A stretch of 64,000 nucleotides of DNA, taken from positions 4,360,864 to 4,424,863 of the forward strand of contig ML661900.1 in NCBI GenBank assembly GCA_007570785.1, given 5' to 3'. The stretch comes from Antilocapra americana. Taxonomy: Eukaryota > Chordata > Mammalia > Artiodactyla > Antilocapridae. The notes under the pieces were generated by a model. The model was not told the DNA's origin. It searched no databases and saw only the letters and a program-made list of their open reading frames with translations. Each line of letters opens with the position of its first letter. Position 1 is the stretch's first letter. Positions 54,154-64,000 of the stretch are shown piece after piece. Both the position numbers and the translations under genes were made by a program.

Positions 54154-54588
54154 ACTGCCCCCTTCAGGGTTCACATTTCCGGTTCCCAACCCCATAGACC
54201 CAGGCAGGCTACACAGAGCTCAGGACAGAGTGCACAGCTGGCTGGGAGGTTCAGACCCAGCTCCGTGAGGGTGAGCAGGGTTGGCAGAGGGGGTGGAAGG
54301 AAGGTGCTGCTGGGGTGGAACTGAGTGACAGCTTCCTAGGAAAGGAGAGTTGCAGGCTGGGCTGTGGGCGGGCCTAGGGAGGGCAGTGGCCTATGGGGCT
54401 GGGGGCCTCCCACTCAACTCTCTACCCTGGCCCTGTGGAGAATCCTCCCTTACTGTGGACCCCAAACACCTCCACTCAGACTAGAAGGAGAGGCCGGAGG
54501 CTGCCTGGCAGACCCCGGGAGCATGGGGCACCTGTCCCCGCCCGGTCCCTCCTCCCCTGAACTTACCCTCTGCCCACCCCGCCGCTGC
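54154..54588. other. unassigned GC-rich sequence
   Basis: Nothing recognised. Confidence 0.33.
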
Positions 54589-54705
54589 CACACAATTAGC
54601 TGCTCTTGTCTCTAATTGATTCCTCTGGTATGCACAGGACAATTAGAATTCAAATTGCCTCTTACAGAGGTCACAAAAACATGATCAAAGAGAAATCTAT
54701 TAGAG
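54589..54705. promoter_or_regulatory. candidate conserved non-coding element
   Basis: Repeated homeodomain cores: 'cacaattagctgctcttgtc', 'tctctaattgattcctctgg' and 'gacaattagaattcaaattg', followed by the TCF/LEF-like 'atgatcaaagagaaatc'. No repeat signature. Regulatory role inferred. Confidence 0.42.
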
Positions 54706-55289
54706 GGGCTGGGTGGTCCCTCCTTCTTGGCCTCCTAGAGCTTTTGGGTGGAGGCCAGCCACCTGCCAGGGGCTCTATTGTCATCCCAAATCACTCCCAA
54801 AGCTTCTAGGCCCCTGCTCTGTGAAAGCAGGAAGAGCTTTCATTTCTGATCCTTCCCGCAGCCCCCATCCCCCGCTGTGCCACCTTAAGGAAGCTATTCA
54901 CCCCTCCAAATCTCAGTGGCTTCATCTGTGAAATGGAGCCAATGCATTTTGCTTCCCAACCATGGGAGGCTCCACGTGAAAAACACCAGGCTTCCCTCCA
55001 GCTGTGGACTCCTTGCCTCTCTGATCCCATTTGTGTCTCGGCTTCCTGGAAGAAGGCCCTGACCCAAGCCAACCAGGTCAAAGAGGAGAACTGGTAGCCA
55101 CCTCAGCCCTAACCCTTCCCTGTTTCTTCCACTCAAGCTAGGAGGTCTGCCCCTAGAAAGCAAGTGGCAGAGCCCATCCTGCCAGGCTGGCTCCAGAAGG
55201 AAAGTAGGGCTGAGGCATGGCTGCTTCCTCTGGCCTAGGTCTCCCTACACTGAGATGAAGCCCACCCAGCAGCTCCGTCAGACATAGAA
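54706..55289. other. unique sequence with MIR trace
   Basis: No gene. 54,880-54,960 is inverted MIR-like (ctcagtggcttcatctgtgaaatgg). Confidence 0.4.
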
Positions 55290-55865
55290 GGGGGCGATGT
55301 TCACTAAGCACCTACGATCACACAACCCTGGGCCCCAAATGTTGCAGAATTGATGCTTTTGAACTATGGCTCTGGAGAAGACTTCTAAAAGTCCCTTGGA
55401 CAGCAAGGAGATCAAACCAGTCCATCCTAAAGGAAATCAGTCCTGAATATTCACTGGAAGGACTGATGCTAAAGCTGAAGCTCCAATACTTAGGCTACCT
55501 GATGCAAAGGACTGACTCATTGGAAAAACCCTGATGTTGGGAAAGATTGAGGGCAGGAGAAGCGGGGTGACAGAGGATGAGATGGTTGGATGACATCATC
55601 AGCTCAATGGACACGCATTTGAGCAAACTCTGGGATACAGTGAAGGACAGGGAAACCTGGTGTGCTGCAGTCCATGGGATTGCAGAGTCAGACATGACTT
55701 AGCGACTAAACAACAACCACCTTACAGAATCCTCCAGCAGTCCTGTATATCACCATTTCACAAGAGAGAAAATAGGCTCAGAGAGGTCAAGCACCTTGCC
55801 CAAGGTCACATAGCCAAGGAACTGACAGGGCTGGGATTTAAACTCAGGCTTGCTTGGTTCCAGTG
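55290..55865 (+). repeat. MIR SINE split by BovB
   Basis: The left part (gttcactaagcacctacgat, about 55,298) and right part 55,721-55,865 (gagaaaataggctcagagag, caaggtcacatagccaagga, gggatttaaactcaggcttg) flank a BovB insertion. Confidence 0.74.
55344..55720 (+). mobile_element. BovB LINE 3' portion, sense
   Basis: 'agaattgatgcttttgaact', 'cagcaaggagatcaaaccag', 'aatattcactggaaggactg', 'gcagtccatgggattgcaga', terminal 'agcgactaaacaacaacc'. About 375 bases and dead. Confidence 0.95.
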
Positions 55866-55941
55866 TAGAAGGTCTGCATGGCCCAGCCCTGTGGCTGGTA
55901 CTGACTATAAGGGATCACATTCATCTGGGGTTCAGACCAGC

Positions 55942-57127
55942 AGTAGGTGCCGGGAGCCGTCAGGATGCCCCCTTGCTCGGATGACAAGGTCACGAGACTA
56001 AGAAAGTATTTGCAAAGCTGACTTTCTTTATTGGGGCATCCTGGGCAAGCCCCACCCTGGTATTTTTCTTGGAAGTTCTGTCCATGCTCGGAACATTGGC
56101 TCATCTCAGTAGGTCAGTCACAGTTGGAAAGAATTCGTCCTGAGATAATCCCCCCAGACCTTATCGACCAGAGGATCCGGGAAGGTGGATCACCTTCCCC
56201 GGGGGCTATGGAGGAATGAAAGGGACATTTAAATAGGTTACTACTCCTCCTACTCATTACTGGGGAGTTTACCAAGAGTTCTCTGGGGGTCATGGCAAGG
56301 CCACCACCAGAAAGGCTCGTACTTGGGTCACCTTTCCACCTTCCACTCCCCTGACCACTCCACAGAGGAGGCTCGCTTCCTTGAAGAAATCAGGCTCGAT
56401 TGAGACTTAGGAATGCTCATAATTGTGGCCAGCATAGTTGGAGATATTGATTGCTTTAGAATAATGTAGACATAGGAATTCGCTATAGTAGTTATAAGGT
56501 TAATAGGGTCTTATTGCTAAAGCGGTGCTGCTAAACTGTCTCTTAGTTCTCTTTCCTCTCTCTAAACTGTCTCTTTGTCCTCTTTCCTCTTCTGTAAGAA
56601 CTTGAGTAGGTTACTAGAATAAACAGTCTCAAGCTTAAGCCCTTCCCTCTAGCTTCTACATAGTTGTACCTGATAAGAGAAATGTAACCTTTCTACTTAG
56701 GTTGATGTACTTATCTTGATTGAATGAAGTATACTGAAGACATTCAAATGGTAATCATACTATTGTTAAATCTAATTACATAGAATTCTGACTTCTGCAA
56801 AGGGAATGTTTCATGATAGTTTGGGGAATAAACTCAATGATAAGGTTGCTATGGGAGGTAGAAAACAAAAAATTGTATAGAATGATAGGTGATGTAATGA
56901 TGTAATGGGGATGTCTTTTAGCTATAAAAACTGTAAACCAACAACAATAAACGAGAGACTTCTCCACCGCCTTTTGGAGAGACTTCTCCATCACCTCACA
57001 AAACTAACAGCAATAAAGAGAGACTGCTCCATCACCACACACCGACTCAGCTCAGTTCTTCTTCCGCCGACGCCACCCATCCCTCAAGACCCCCGGACCC
57101 CGCCGGGGCTGGACCCCGGCAAGTAGG
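55942..57127 (+). mobile_element. solo LTR, class II (betaretrovirus-like) ERV
   Basis: The 1,174-bp LTR at 55,948-57,121 starts TGCCGGG and ends CCCGGCA, a perfect 7-bp terminal inverted repeat. The perfect 6-bp duplication agtagg lies at 55,942-55,947 and 57,122-57,127; six bases is typical of class II. Orientation is plus: a TATA-like 'gctataaaaactg' is at 56,919-56,931 and AATAAA signals at 56,946 and 57,013. GC-rich U5 ends cccggaccccgccggggctgg. No internal region is present, so it arose by LTR-LTR recombination. No other copy exists in this window. Confidence 0.88.
56938..57050 (+). repeat. duplicated R-region module in the solo LTR
   Basis: The module 'aca(a)caataaa(c/g)agagact(t/g)ctccatcacc' appears at 56,941 and 57,008. 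A third 'ggagagacttctccatcacc' lies at 56,977. The result is two complete AATAAA signals in the putative R/U5 part. Confidence 0.7.
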
Positions 57128-57828
57128 AATACCAGAGGATGTTTTGTGGCTCCTTGGGGTGAGCAGGGAGCCCTGCAGTGAGTCCGGGTGGACTCAGGGG
57201 AGAGGAACAAGGTATCAGTATTCCTGTTTTCTCTGGGATGGCTCCCAAGGTCAGGAGACATCATCACACCTCATTTAGAAGCAGGCACAGAACCACAGAG
57301 CACAGAGATTACCCAGGTAATCCAGCCTGATTACCAGACCTGGAGGAACTTCATTTGGATGCTAAAGGAGGCAAACCTGGGACCCAGGCCTGCAGCGCAG
57401 TCAATGAACGCCCTGCCCCCTGACCTGGTGTGGGCAGGAGATGTCCCCTAGGAGGCCCCTATTAGTGAAGAGGCATAGGCAGGCAAGGGGGTGGGGGTGG
57501 TGGGCAGGGCCCACTGACTATCAGAGCAGATGGGGAAAGACTCCCCTGGATTCAGGGACAGGGACTTGGTGGAACCTTCCATCTGTACCCCTGTATCCCT
57601 TGGAGACCCTCAGTCTTGTTCACTAGCAGGCGGGACTTGTCTAAGAGTGGAGTGGGCGGCGGAGGGTGCCCAGGGAGAGGATGGAGGACTGCTGTCGCCT
57701 GCAGCACCCTTGCTGGAAGGGTTTCTTGCTCTGACCCTGGGTCTGGCCAGGGCTGGGATGGGACCAGGCATTCAGTCAGTGCCTGAAACGTAAGAAGGTC
57801 TCTCTGGGGCCATAAATCCCATGAGCCC
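57128..57828. other. unique sequence, nothing recognised
   Basis: No gene. Around 57,262-57,340 there are faint MIR-like words. Confidence 0.36.
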
Positions 57829-57960
57829 AGGCAAGCAGGCCCACAGAGCTGTTGTGACAGCAGTGGTTAAATTAAGTGGCTGTCACGGGGCCGGGCGGGG
57901 CTGGCTTCCTAAAAGGGGATTTATGGCCTCCCCGCCTCATTTGCTGCCCAGTCAGCCTGG
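57829..57960. promoter_or_regulatory. candidate conserved non-coding element
   Basis: 'gctgttgtgacagcagtggttaaattaagtggctgtcac' (57,848-57,886) holds two TGACAG/CTGTCA sites (TALE-homeodomain type) around a TTAAATTAAG core. A GC box (gggccgggcggggctgg) follows. Non-repeat; role inferred. Confidence 0.36.
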
Positions 57961-59485
57961 GCCCCCCACTACCTGCCTGTCTGACAGAGGCTTGTTCTCA
58001 GAGCCCAGGAGCTCCTGCCACACGGGGGAGCCAGCACAGACTTCCATGCAATCTGGGGCCTCTCGGGATGGGGCTCTGGGGCCACACCACTGCCTGCCTT
58101 ATCCTCAGAAAAGAGGCCCAAGGCCCTGAGCGGACATGAGGTCATGTGAGTGCTGGCCCAGACTCTGACTGTCAGAGGACAAACCCACACTTCCTCCCTC
58201 AGGATTCGGCTCAGCCCTGCTGCCTCTGAGACTTTGCTGGCTGCAGCTGAGCCCCTTACCTTGATCCTGCCACCTGCCTTGTTCAGTGATCTTCTCCCAG
58301 GCCACTCCCTTCCAAGTCCTCCTCCTCTCCTGAAGTCTTATCAGTGAAGACAGAGCAGGAGCAGGGGGCTGGCCATGCCTTGCCTCCTTCTCACATACAC
58401 ATGTCTGTACACACACACATGTGTCAATGTGTGTGTTGAGTAGCAACATAAATGTGCCAGCAGTTCAACTCACTGTAGGATAAAATACTGTGCTTGGTGC
58501 ATTTCATCTGCAGAATCCCCTGACCTGGACATTGTCAGATGCTGACAAGGGGAACAAATAGAACATCAATGATAACAATAAAGAAACGAAACACAAAGCA
58601 TAAAACATACAGGCCTGGAGTCCCAGAGCATCCTCTGACCAACCTGTTCCTTGGAGTCATCTGACCTTAGGACCACCGCCACCCCCCCCCCCCGGCCCAG
58701 TTGCATAAGCGATCTCAGCCAATGAGGATCCAGAAGGGCCGACACACCCCTCCTGGACACCACCTTGGGTTCACAACTAGTCTATGGACAAGCCAGAGAG
58801 CCAGACTCATCTCATCTCCTGGTGCTCATTCCAGGGATCCTCCTAAGTCACATTTGTCATTGAAAAATTGAACTGTGGATGGCTGATGACCAAGCCTCAA
58901 ATAATAAAATCAAACCCAGTTCATAGATGTCCCTGAGCAAAAACATGTGGTAACTGGGAACTGCCACCCTTCTCAGGAGGGTCGTCTGCTTGGGCCACAC
59001 CAGCAGGACAACCGCAGGGTCCCAGACAGCACCTGGGAACGTCCACCAGGAGCAGCCCAATACCCTTCTGCTCTAAAAGGGCTCCTACTGCCTTGACTTT
59101 GAGGCCTTGGTGGTGGGAGAACAGGGGTGGGGTTGTCAGGTTTTTAGCTGGATTCTCTTGTAAAGGCCTAGGATGTCAGGAAGGCCAGGAGGGGGTCCCT
59201 CTCCTCAGCTTGGCCCCAGGGCCCCAGGCCAAAGTTCCAGCCAGCCTTGCCAAACCTTTTCCCTCCACTCCTCAGCTCCTCACGTGCCCAAGTTTAAGAA
59301 TTGCAGATGTCATTTGTAACCTGAACTTTCCCACCTGCTAGCCTTGGCTCAAGCTGTTACCTCTTCCTGAAGGAGCCTCACTCTCCATCTCCACCTTTTC
59401 TGATCCTCTCCAGCCCCCAAGGACCACATCTGCACCCTGGAGAGGGTCTGGATTCAGAGATCTCAGGTTTTCTCTTCAGTTGAAA
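57961..59485. other. unique sequence with simple repeats
   Basis: No gene. It contains a CA/TG near-palindrome at 58,393-58,437 and a 12-base C-run at 58,682-58,693, where sequencing error is possible. Confidence 0.4.
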
Positions 59486-59498
59486 GAAGGCTGGTCTG

Positions 59499-59763
59499 CT
59501 GCTGCTGCTGCTAAGTCACTTCAGTCATGTCCGACTCTGTGCGACCCCAGAGATGGCAGCCCACCAGGCTCCCCTGTCCTTGGGATTCTCCAAGCAAGAA
59601 CACTGGAGTGGGCTGCCATTTCCTTCTCCATTGCATGAAAGTGAAAAGTGAAAGTGAAGTTGCTCAGTCGTGTCTGACTCTTCAAAACTGCAGCCTACCA
59701 GGCTCCCCCATCCATGGGATTTTCCAGGCAAGAGGACTGGAGTGGGTTGCCATTGCCTTCTCC
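59499..59763 (-). mobile_element. BOV-A2 SINE, full dimer, with target duplication
   Basis: Inverted dimer: CTG-repeat tail end (ctgctgctgctgctaagtca), first BovA monomer, linker 'gcatgaaagtgaaaagtgaaagtgaag', second monomer to 'gttgccattgccttctcc'. The perfect 13-bp duplication gaaggctggtctg lies at 59,486-59,498 and 59,764-59,776. Confidence 0.97.
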
Positions 59764-59776
59764 GAAGGCTGGTCTG

Positions 59777-60137
59777 AGATGAGCACAAACAGAATATCCA
59801 TCTGCCCAGCTGGATCCTCACTGGTCTGTGAAATGGAAATAACATCCCTGCTCATCTCCCTGCCCCACCATCCCCCATGTTCTTCCCCTGTCCACTGTGG
59901 TTCTCAGGCCTTGAAGAGAGGAGTCAGTATAGGGGGGCAGGGCAGCCTGGAGCAGAGGGGTGAATAGGAAAGGGAGGGGCTGCTGAGTCAGGACCAGCTG
60001 AGGAGCAAATCAGAGGAGGCAGAGTGAAACGGGCTGAGGGGGGCTCTCTCAGCCTGAAGGCTCATGAATGAGAAGGGGTTTGTAGGCAAAAGCGAGGAGG
60101 TGCAGGCTCTGCAGTTTGTATCTGAAGGTCAGCAGGG
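59777..60137. other. unassigned sequence
   Basis: Nothing recognised. Confidence 0.3.
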
Positions 60138-60302
60138 CTATGTGTGTATGTGGTGTGTGTGGTATGTCTGTGCAAAGAGCGTGTGCTGCTGCTCTATGTG
60201 TCACATGCATATATGAGCACGCACGTGTGCCATGTGCATCTCTGTGTATCTGTGTGAGCCTCTACGTGTGTCTGTACACAAGTGGCATGTTTGTGTGGTC
60301 CT
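60138..60302. repeat. degenerate (TG)n tract
   Basis: TG-dominated text with many interruptions (gtgtgtatgtggtgtgtgtgg, then mixed). It gives a cysteine/valine-rich plus frame of no significance. Confidence 0.85.
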
Positions 60303-61151
60303 TGGGCCTGGCCTGCACCCCAGGGGTCCCATCCTGAGCTGTCAGGGGTTCCATCCCCTTTCCTCCACCTGCTCCTTTAGGTTCTAAGACTTTGTAAGGT
60401 TCGTCACCAGTTATTCATTCCTAGGCACCTGGCCCTGGCCTGCTTTGCCTGGTTCACAGCAAGAAAACAAAGCCTTATATTGCGGGTAGCCAGACCTTGA
60501 CTTTGAGGGTCTCCCTGTCTTGGAGTGGGAGGCCAGCATATACTACATACACATTCATACACTCAAGCATGAGCTGGGGTCCAGCGGGGGTCTTGGGCAG
60601 GGGGCAGGTTCAGCCCTTGGGGCATGAGACCACAAGGCCAGAGCATGCTGGGAACCTCCATTCAGATTAAGGGGCCAGGCAGAGGTGGAGGCCCTGGGCC
60701 CAGGACTGAGGTGGGGCAGAGCTGGGCAGATGCAGAGAGAAGGGAGATGGAGGAGCTCTGAGGAGAGAGCAAAGGAACGGGGGTGAGGTGGGTGGGGGGA
60801 GAGATGCTGGAAGGGCCCTGGGGCAGTGGAGCCGGGGAGGAGGGGCTGCTGCTGGCCTGGCCAAGTTGGCTGATCTGGACATCAAAGCCCAGAGTGTGTT
60901 CTGAGGATGCTGGTAGCTCCCTCCCACGGAGAGACAGATGTCCCTTTGATGGTGAGAAGAAAGGATGTTGTACAGAGAGGGTGGAGGAGGGGGACAGGGG
61001 AGAAGGATTCTCCTCCCTGTAGCCACGTCTCCTCCCTGTGGCCACCCAGGGAACAGGAGAGACCACATGTGTCACATCCTCCATCTCCAGTACCCTGGGG
61101 AGCCAACCCACCACTGGGGTCTTCATCTGTCCAAGCGATGGGCAGGGTCTG
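60303..61151. other. GC-rich unique sequence, nothing recognised
   Basis: No gene is supported. A 188-aa minus frame (60,662-61,228), rich in Ser and Pro, crosses into a BovB insertion and lacks a domain. Confidence 0.4.
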
Positions 61152-61162
61152 ATAATGAGTTG

Positions 61163-61308
61163 TTGTTGCTCTTGTTTTTCAGTCGCTAAGTTGTGTCTGA
61201 CCCTTTGTGACCCCATGGACTGCAGCATACCAAGCTTCCCTGTCCTTCACTGTCTCCCTGAGCTTGCTCAAACTCATGTCCATTGAGTCAGTGATACCAT
61301 CCAACCAA
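61163..61308 (-). mobile_element. BovB 3' end (antisense) with target duplication
   Basis: Inverted BovB 'cagtcgctaagttgtgtctg' to 'gagtcagtgataccatccaac'. It starts with an inverted CAA-type tail (ttgttgctcttg). The perfect 11-bp duplication ataatgagttg lies at 61,152-61,162 and 61,309-61,319. About 146 bases, heavily 5'-truncated. Confidence 0.95.
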
Positions 61309-61319
61309 ATAATGAGTTG

Positions 61320-62230
61320 ACCACTGGCTGCTTCCTGGCACCTTAAGCCCCAGGAAGGGCTGAGTGGGAGTGGGCCAGTCCTGCAACAGAGGGACAGCTG
61401 CGTCCCAAGGGAGAAGGGCAGGCTCTGTGCCCAGTGGCCACTTCACACCTCCCTGCACCACCTTGGTTAGGCATCTCACCTGGGCCAATGTGTGTGTGCA
61501 CGTATGTCTATCAGCCATGAGAGGGTCTGTGCTGTGTGCAAGGCCTGCCCCTCCAGCCCTGACGGGCCCTCTCATTCCAGCAAGAGCTAGGCACACTCCC
61601 TTTACAGTCCCTGGGCATCTCTGAGTCCTACCTCTGCTCTTGGCTCACCATTTCCCAGCCTGGCATACTGTCTGCACCACCATTAGGTCATAGAATGCTT
61701 TTGTAAGAAACAGCAGCGGGCTCCCTTCCTGCAGATGCTTTCTGGCCATCTGTTGGAACATTGCCATACTAAAGATACACATCTATGATGGACTGGAGCT
61801 GAGAGGGGAGGACCCTGAACACTCCCTGCCCTCCTCTTGGTGGCCCCGATCCACTATGTTCCTCCATGAGCCCCGGGGCCCCCAGAGCTTGTGGGGTGGA
61901 GCAGGTCTTGATGACAGCAGTGGTGGCCTCGGGCATCCCTTCCGAGAGCCAGGTTTGGGGAATTCCTCCTGAGAGAGCCAGCCTTCTCCCTCCACTGTCA
62001 CATCCCAGAGAAGGCACACTTTGGGGCGCAGCCCCATCTCCACCAGTGCCTGACGGGCTCTGCGTTACAGGTGGCAAATGGATCACAGCTGGATCCAGGG
62101 TAGGTTTAAGTCAGCTGGGGAGCATATCCTCCTGCTCAGCATCTATCTGAACAAGAGGGCTTGGCTCATGGCCCCAGCTCTGGGACCATCAGGAAACATC
62201 TTCAATGTAGCAACTGGTTCTGAAGAACCC
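61320..62230. other. unique sequence, nothing recognised
   Basis: No gene. Frames of 86-105 aa without motifs. Confidence 0.38.
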
Positions 62231-62244
62231 ATGGCTTCTCTATG

Positions 62245-62429
62245 TGTGCTCAGTCATGTCTGACTCTTTGCGACTCTATGGGCTGCAACATGCCAGACTC
62301 CTCTGCCCATGGGATTTCCCAGGCAAGAAGACACATTGCCTTCTCCAGGGATCTTCCCGACCCAGGAATCAAATCCATGTCTCCTGCATCTCCTGCATTG
62401 ACAGGTGGATTCTTTACCATTGAGCCACC
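62245..62429 (-). mobile_element. Bov-tA SINE with target duplication
   Basis: Antisense copy 'tgtgctcagtcatgtctgac' to 'ctttaccattgagccacc'. The 14-bp duplication atgg(c/g)ttctctatg lies at 62,231-62,244 and 62,430-62,443 with one mismatch. Slightly shortened in the middle. Confidence 0.95.
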
Positions 62430-62443
62430 ATGGGTTCTCTATG

Positions 62444-63120
62444 ACCTCCTTAATCTAGGTTCTTTGGAAAGGCCCCTCTAATGTGGAACACCAGCTCACC
62501 CAATCACCCCACCCCACCAGTCTGTGGGTGTTTGCCGGTCACCACAAAGGGAATAACTTTCCTCTGCCCAGGCACGACCATAAGGTTGGACAGAGTTTGG
62601 GTTTTCTCACCTGTACTCACACTCCTGTTACATTCTTTGCTCAACGCCATAGCCTACAACCCCCTAGCTTCCCACCACACCCTTCTGCCCACACCTCCCA
62701 TGGGAAGGCATATCCTGTGCCCAGGGCCTGGTCCTTATTGGTGCCAAGGTGCTACTGGGTAGGTCTATAGGGACCTACAGACCTCTTAATCCCAGCTGTG
62801 CCCAGCCTTGGTACCAGCTTCTGGGACTCCCAGCTTTGTGCCATTAGCACCTCCAGCCTCTGCCCACAGCCTCTCTCCTCCATGCTCATTAGGCTGAGCC
62901 ACTCCAAAGACCCCTGGTTGCCCTCCCTCTTCCTCTTAGAAACAGATGCTTGCAAACTGCAGCGTCCACACCTGCTAACCAGACATGCCTGGACCCCCTG
63001 GGGCAGAAACGCAGTTGTGCCTCTGCTGTTCACATCCAGGGAAGTTCACACCATCTACCACATGGGCCCAGGCTCCATCAGCAACCTGGTGGAAAAACCC
63101 AGTCAGCCCCAGCGGACTGG
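62444..63120. other. unique sequence, nothing recognised
   Basis: No gene is supported. Confidence 0.36.
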
Positions 63121-63720
63121 GCTCTGACCCCTTGAGAAGGAAAATGGGAAATAAAAAGGATGTGGGGGAGATATGGAAAAATAAATTTCCAAGCCTTGTA
63201 TGTGACGGTGACATCCCAACAGCCGCTGTTGATGTGGAAAAATAAAAGTTGCCGGCTTGTTTTTTGCCCTCTCTTTCTAAATGATTTGACGTTTTATTCC
63301 CCCCCACCACCCCACCATCAAACTCTCTATTCTCTGCTAATGGCAGAATAGTAAAAAATTATACCTCATAGCGTGTGAGTGAGAGGCCAAGACGGGAGCC
63401 CAGGAGAGGGAGGAAGGAAAAGAAGAAAAAGGTTATTATAAATGTGTCAGCCTTGTTTATGGCCCTTTATCAGCAAGGGAGAGACAAGGAGGGAGAGACA
63501 CCGTCAGCGCACACTCTAAAGCAGCCTGCCAGCTTGGTTGGGGAGTGTAAATAATTTTTATTTTCAGCTGCATTTAGATATTTTAAAATATACACCCGCC
63601 AGCTAGCTGTTGTGGGGAGCCAGCCGTGCTGCTGGGGAGAAGCGGGATGGGGATGGCTTGCCTTTCAGCCCCTTTGATGGGCCCATGCTTGACAATTAGG
63701 GCTTTCAGAAGCAGTGTTCA
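63121..63720. promoter_or_regulatory. candidate conserved non-coding element cluster
   Basis: Non-repeat text with AT-rich words: 'gaaaaataaatttccaagcc', 'gtggaaaaataaaagttgcc', 'aggttattataaatgtgtca', 'gtgtaaataatttttatttt', 'cagctgcatttagatatttt'. It contains forkhead-like TGTAAATA, an E-box CAGCTG, and preserved CpGs (gtgacggtgac, caccgtcagcgc). A C-run patch (63,299-63,316) divides two halves. No frame or splice signal. Enhancer role inferred. Confidence 0.45.
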
Positions 63721-64000
63721 CTGATAAGGGCTCCCTTCCCAAGGAGCCAGCAGAGATAGTGAGGCCAGCCTAGGTGGCTGCCAAACTCCCCAGCTGGCTG
63801 GCTGGGGCCCATCTGACAGAGCAGGACTGGGAAGCTCACTTAGCGAGCCGGTGTCCTTCCCAGAAAGGTCAGCAAAGGCACAGGCTGCCTGGGTCAGCAC
63901 CCCACCCTCCAGGCACCGCTGGACGCCACATCTGCATTGCAGGCTTGAGACCATGTAGCTTCAGTCTTTCAGGTTTCATTCATGCTGTTATTCACTGGTC
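63721..64000. other. unassigned sequence at window end
   Basis: Nothing recognised. Confidence 0.3.

Noticed and set aside
60662..61228. 188-aa Ser/Pro-rich minus frame
   Set aside because: Its N-terminal part is BovB sequence (61,163-61,308) and the rest has no recognisable domain in GC-rich DNA.
1..64000. A new microbial defence, toxin or biosynthetic system
   Set aside because: Base composition, SINE/LINE content and lack of dense long frames show vertebrate intergenic DNA. No operon-like gene set is present on either strand.

Overview
This is nuclear DNA from a ruminant (Pecora: cattle, sheep, goat or deer group). The diagnosis rests on repeats that are restricted to, or typical of, these animals. 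There are many Bov-tA and BOV-A2 SINEs, BovB (RTE) LINE 3' ends on both strands, tRNA-Glu-derived CHR SINEs, and L1 tails ending in the ruminant form. Older mammalian repeats (MIR, L2, MER5A, MaLR/MLT LTRs, an ERVL-type MLT2 LTR, a Tigger-like transposon) lie under them. I find no host protein-coding exon, RNA gene, CRISPR array or bacterial-style operon that I can support. Open frames on both strands are short or are explained by repeats, so I read the window as intergenic or deep intronic.

Layout. 1-9 kb: old L2, MIR, MaLR and MER5A fragments with the first Bov-tA copies and a hairpin MITE. 9-27 kb: the densest repeat zone, with CHR and Bov-tA SINEs, BovB fragments, L1 pieces, two copies of one long old repeat (each split by later insertions), a Tigger-like element and an MLT2 LTR. 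27-36.9 kb: GC-richer, mostly unique sequence with MIR and L2 fossils and several AT-rich, homeobox-site-like islands. 36,981-43,242: one complete but coding-dead class I (gammaretrovirus-like) provirus on the minus strand. It has 340-bp LTRs differing by about 3 substitutions and one indel, a 4-bp target duplication, a tRNA-Pro primer-binding site, a polypurine tract, a gag start remnant and a broken env remnant. 43-54 kb: old LTRs, L2, a hAT-like MER element and a roughly 24-bp minisatellite (52.3-53.1 kb). 54-64 kb: a class II-like solo LTR (55,948-57,121) with a perfect 6-bp duplication, several SINE/BovB insertions with clear target duplications, and candidate conserved non-coding elements. 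The most striking of these are at 51.3-51.6 kb and 63.1-63.7 kb.

No genes work together here. The main points of interest are two. A provirus with nearly identical LTRs carries a gag/env content that must already have been broken when it integrated, which points to mobilisation in trans. A set of AT-rich, homeodomain-motif-rich islands in a GC-rich background looks like long-range enhancers of an unseen neighbouring gene. Repeat family names are given from recognition by eye, without any database search.
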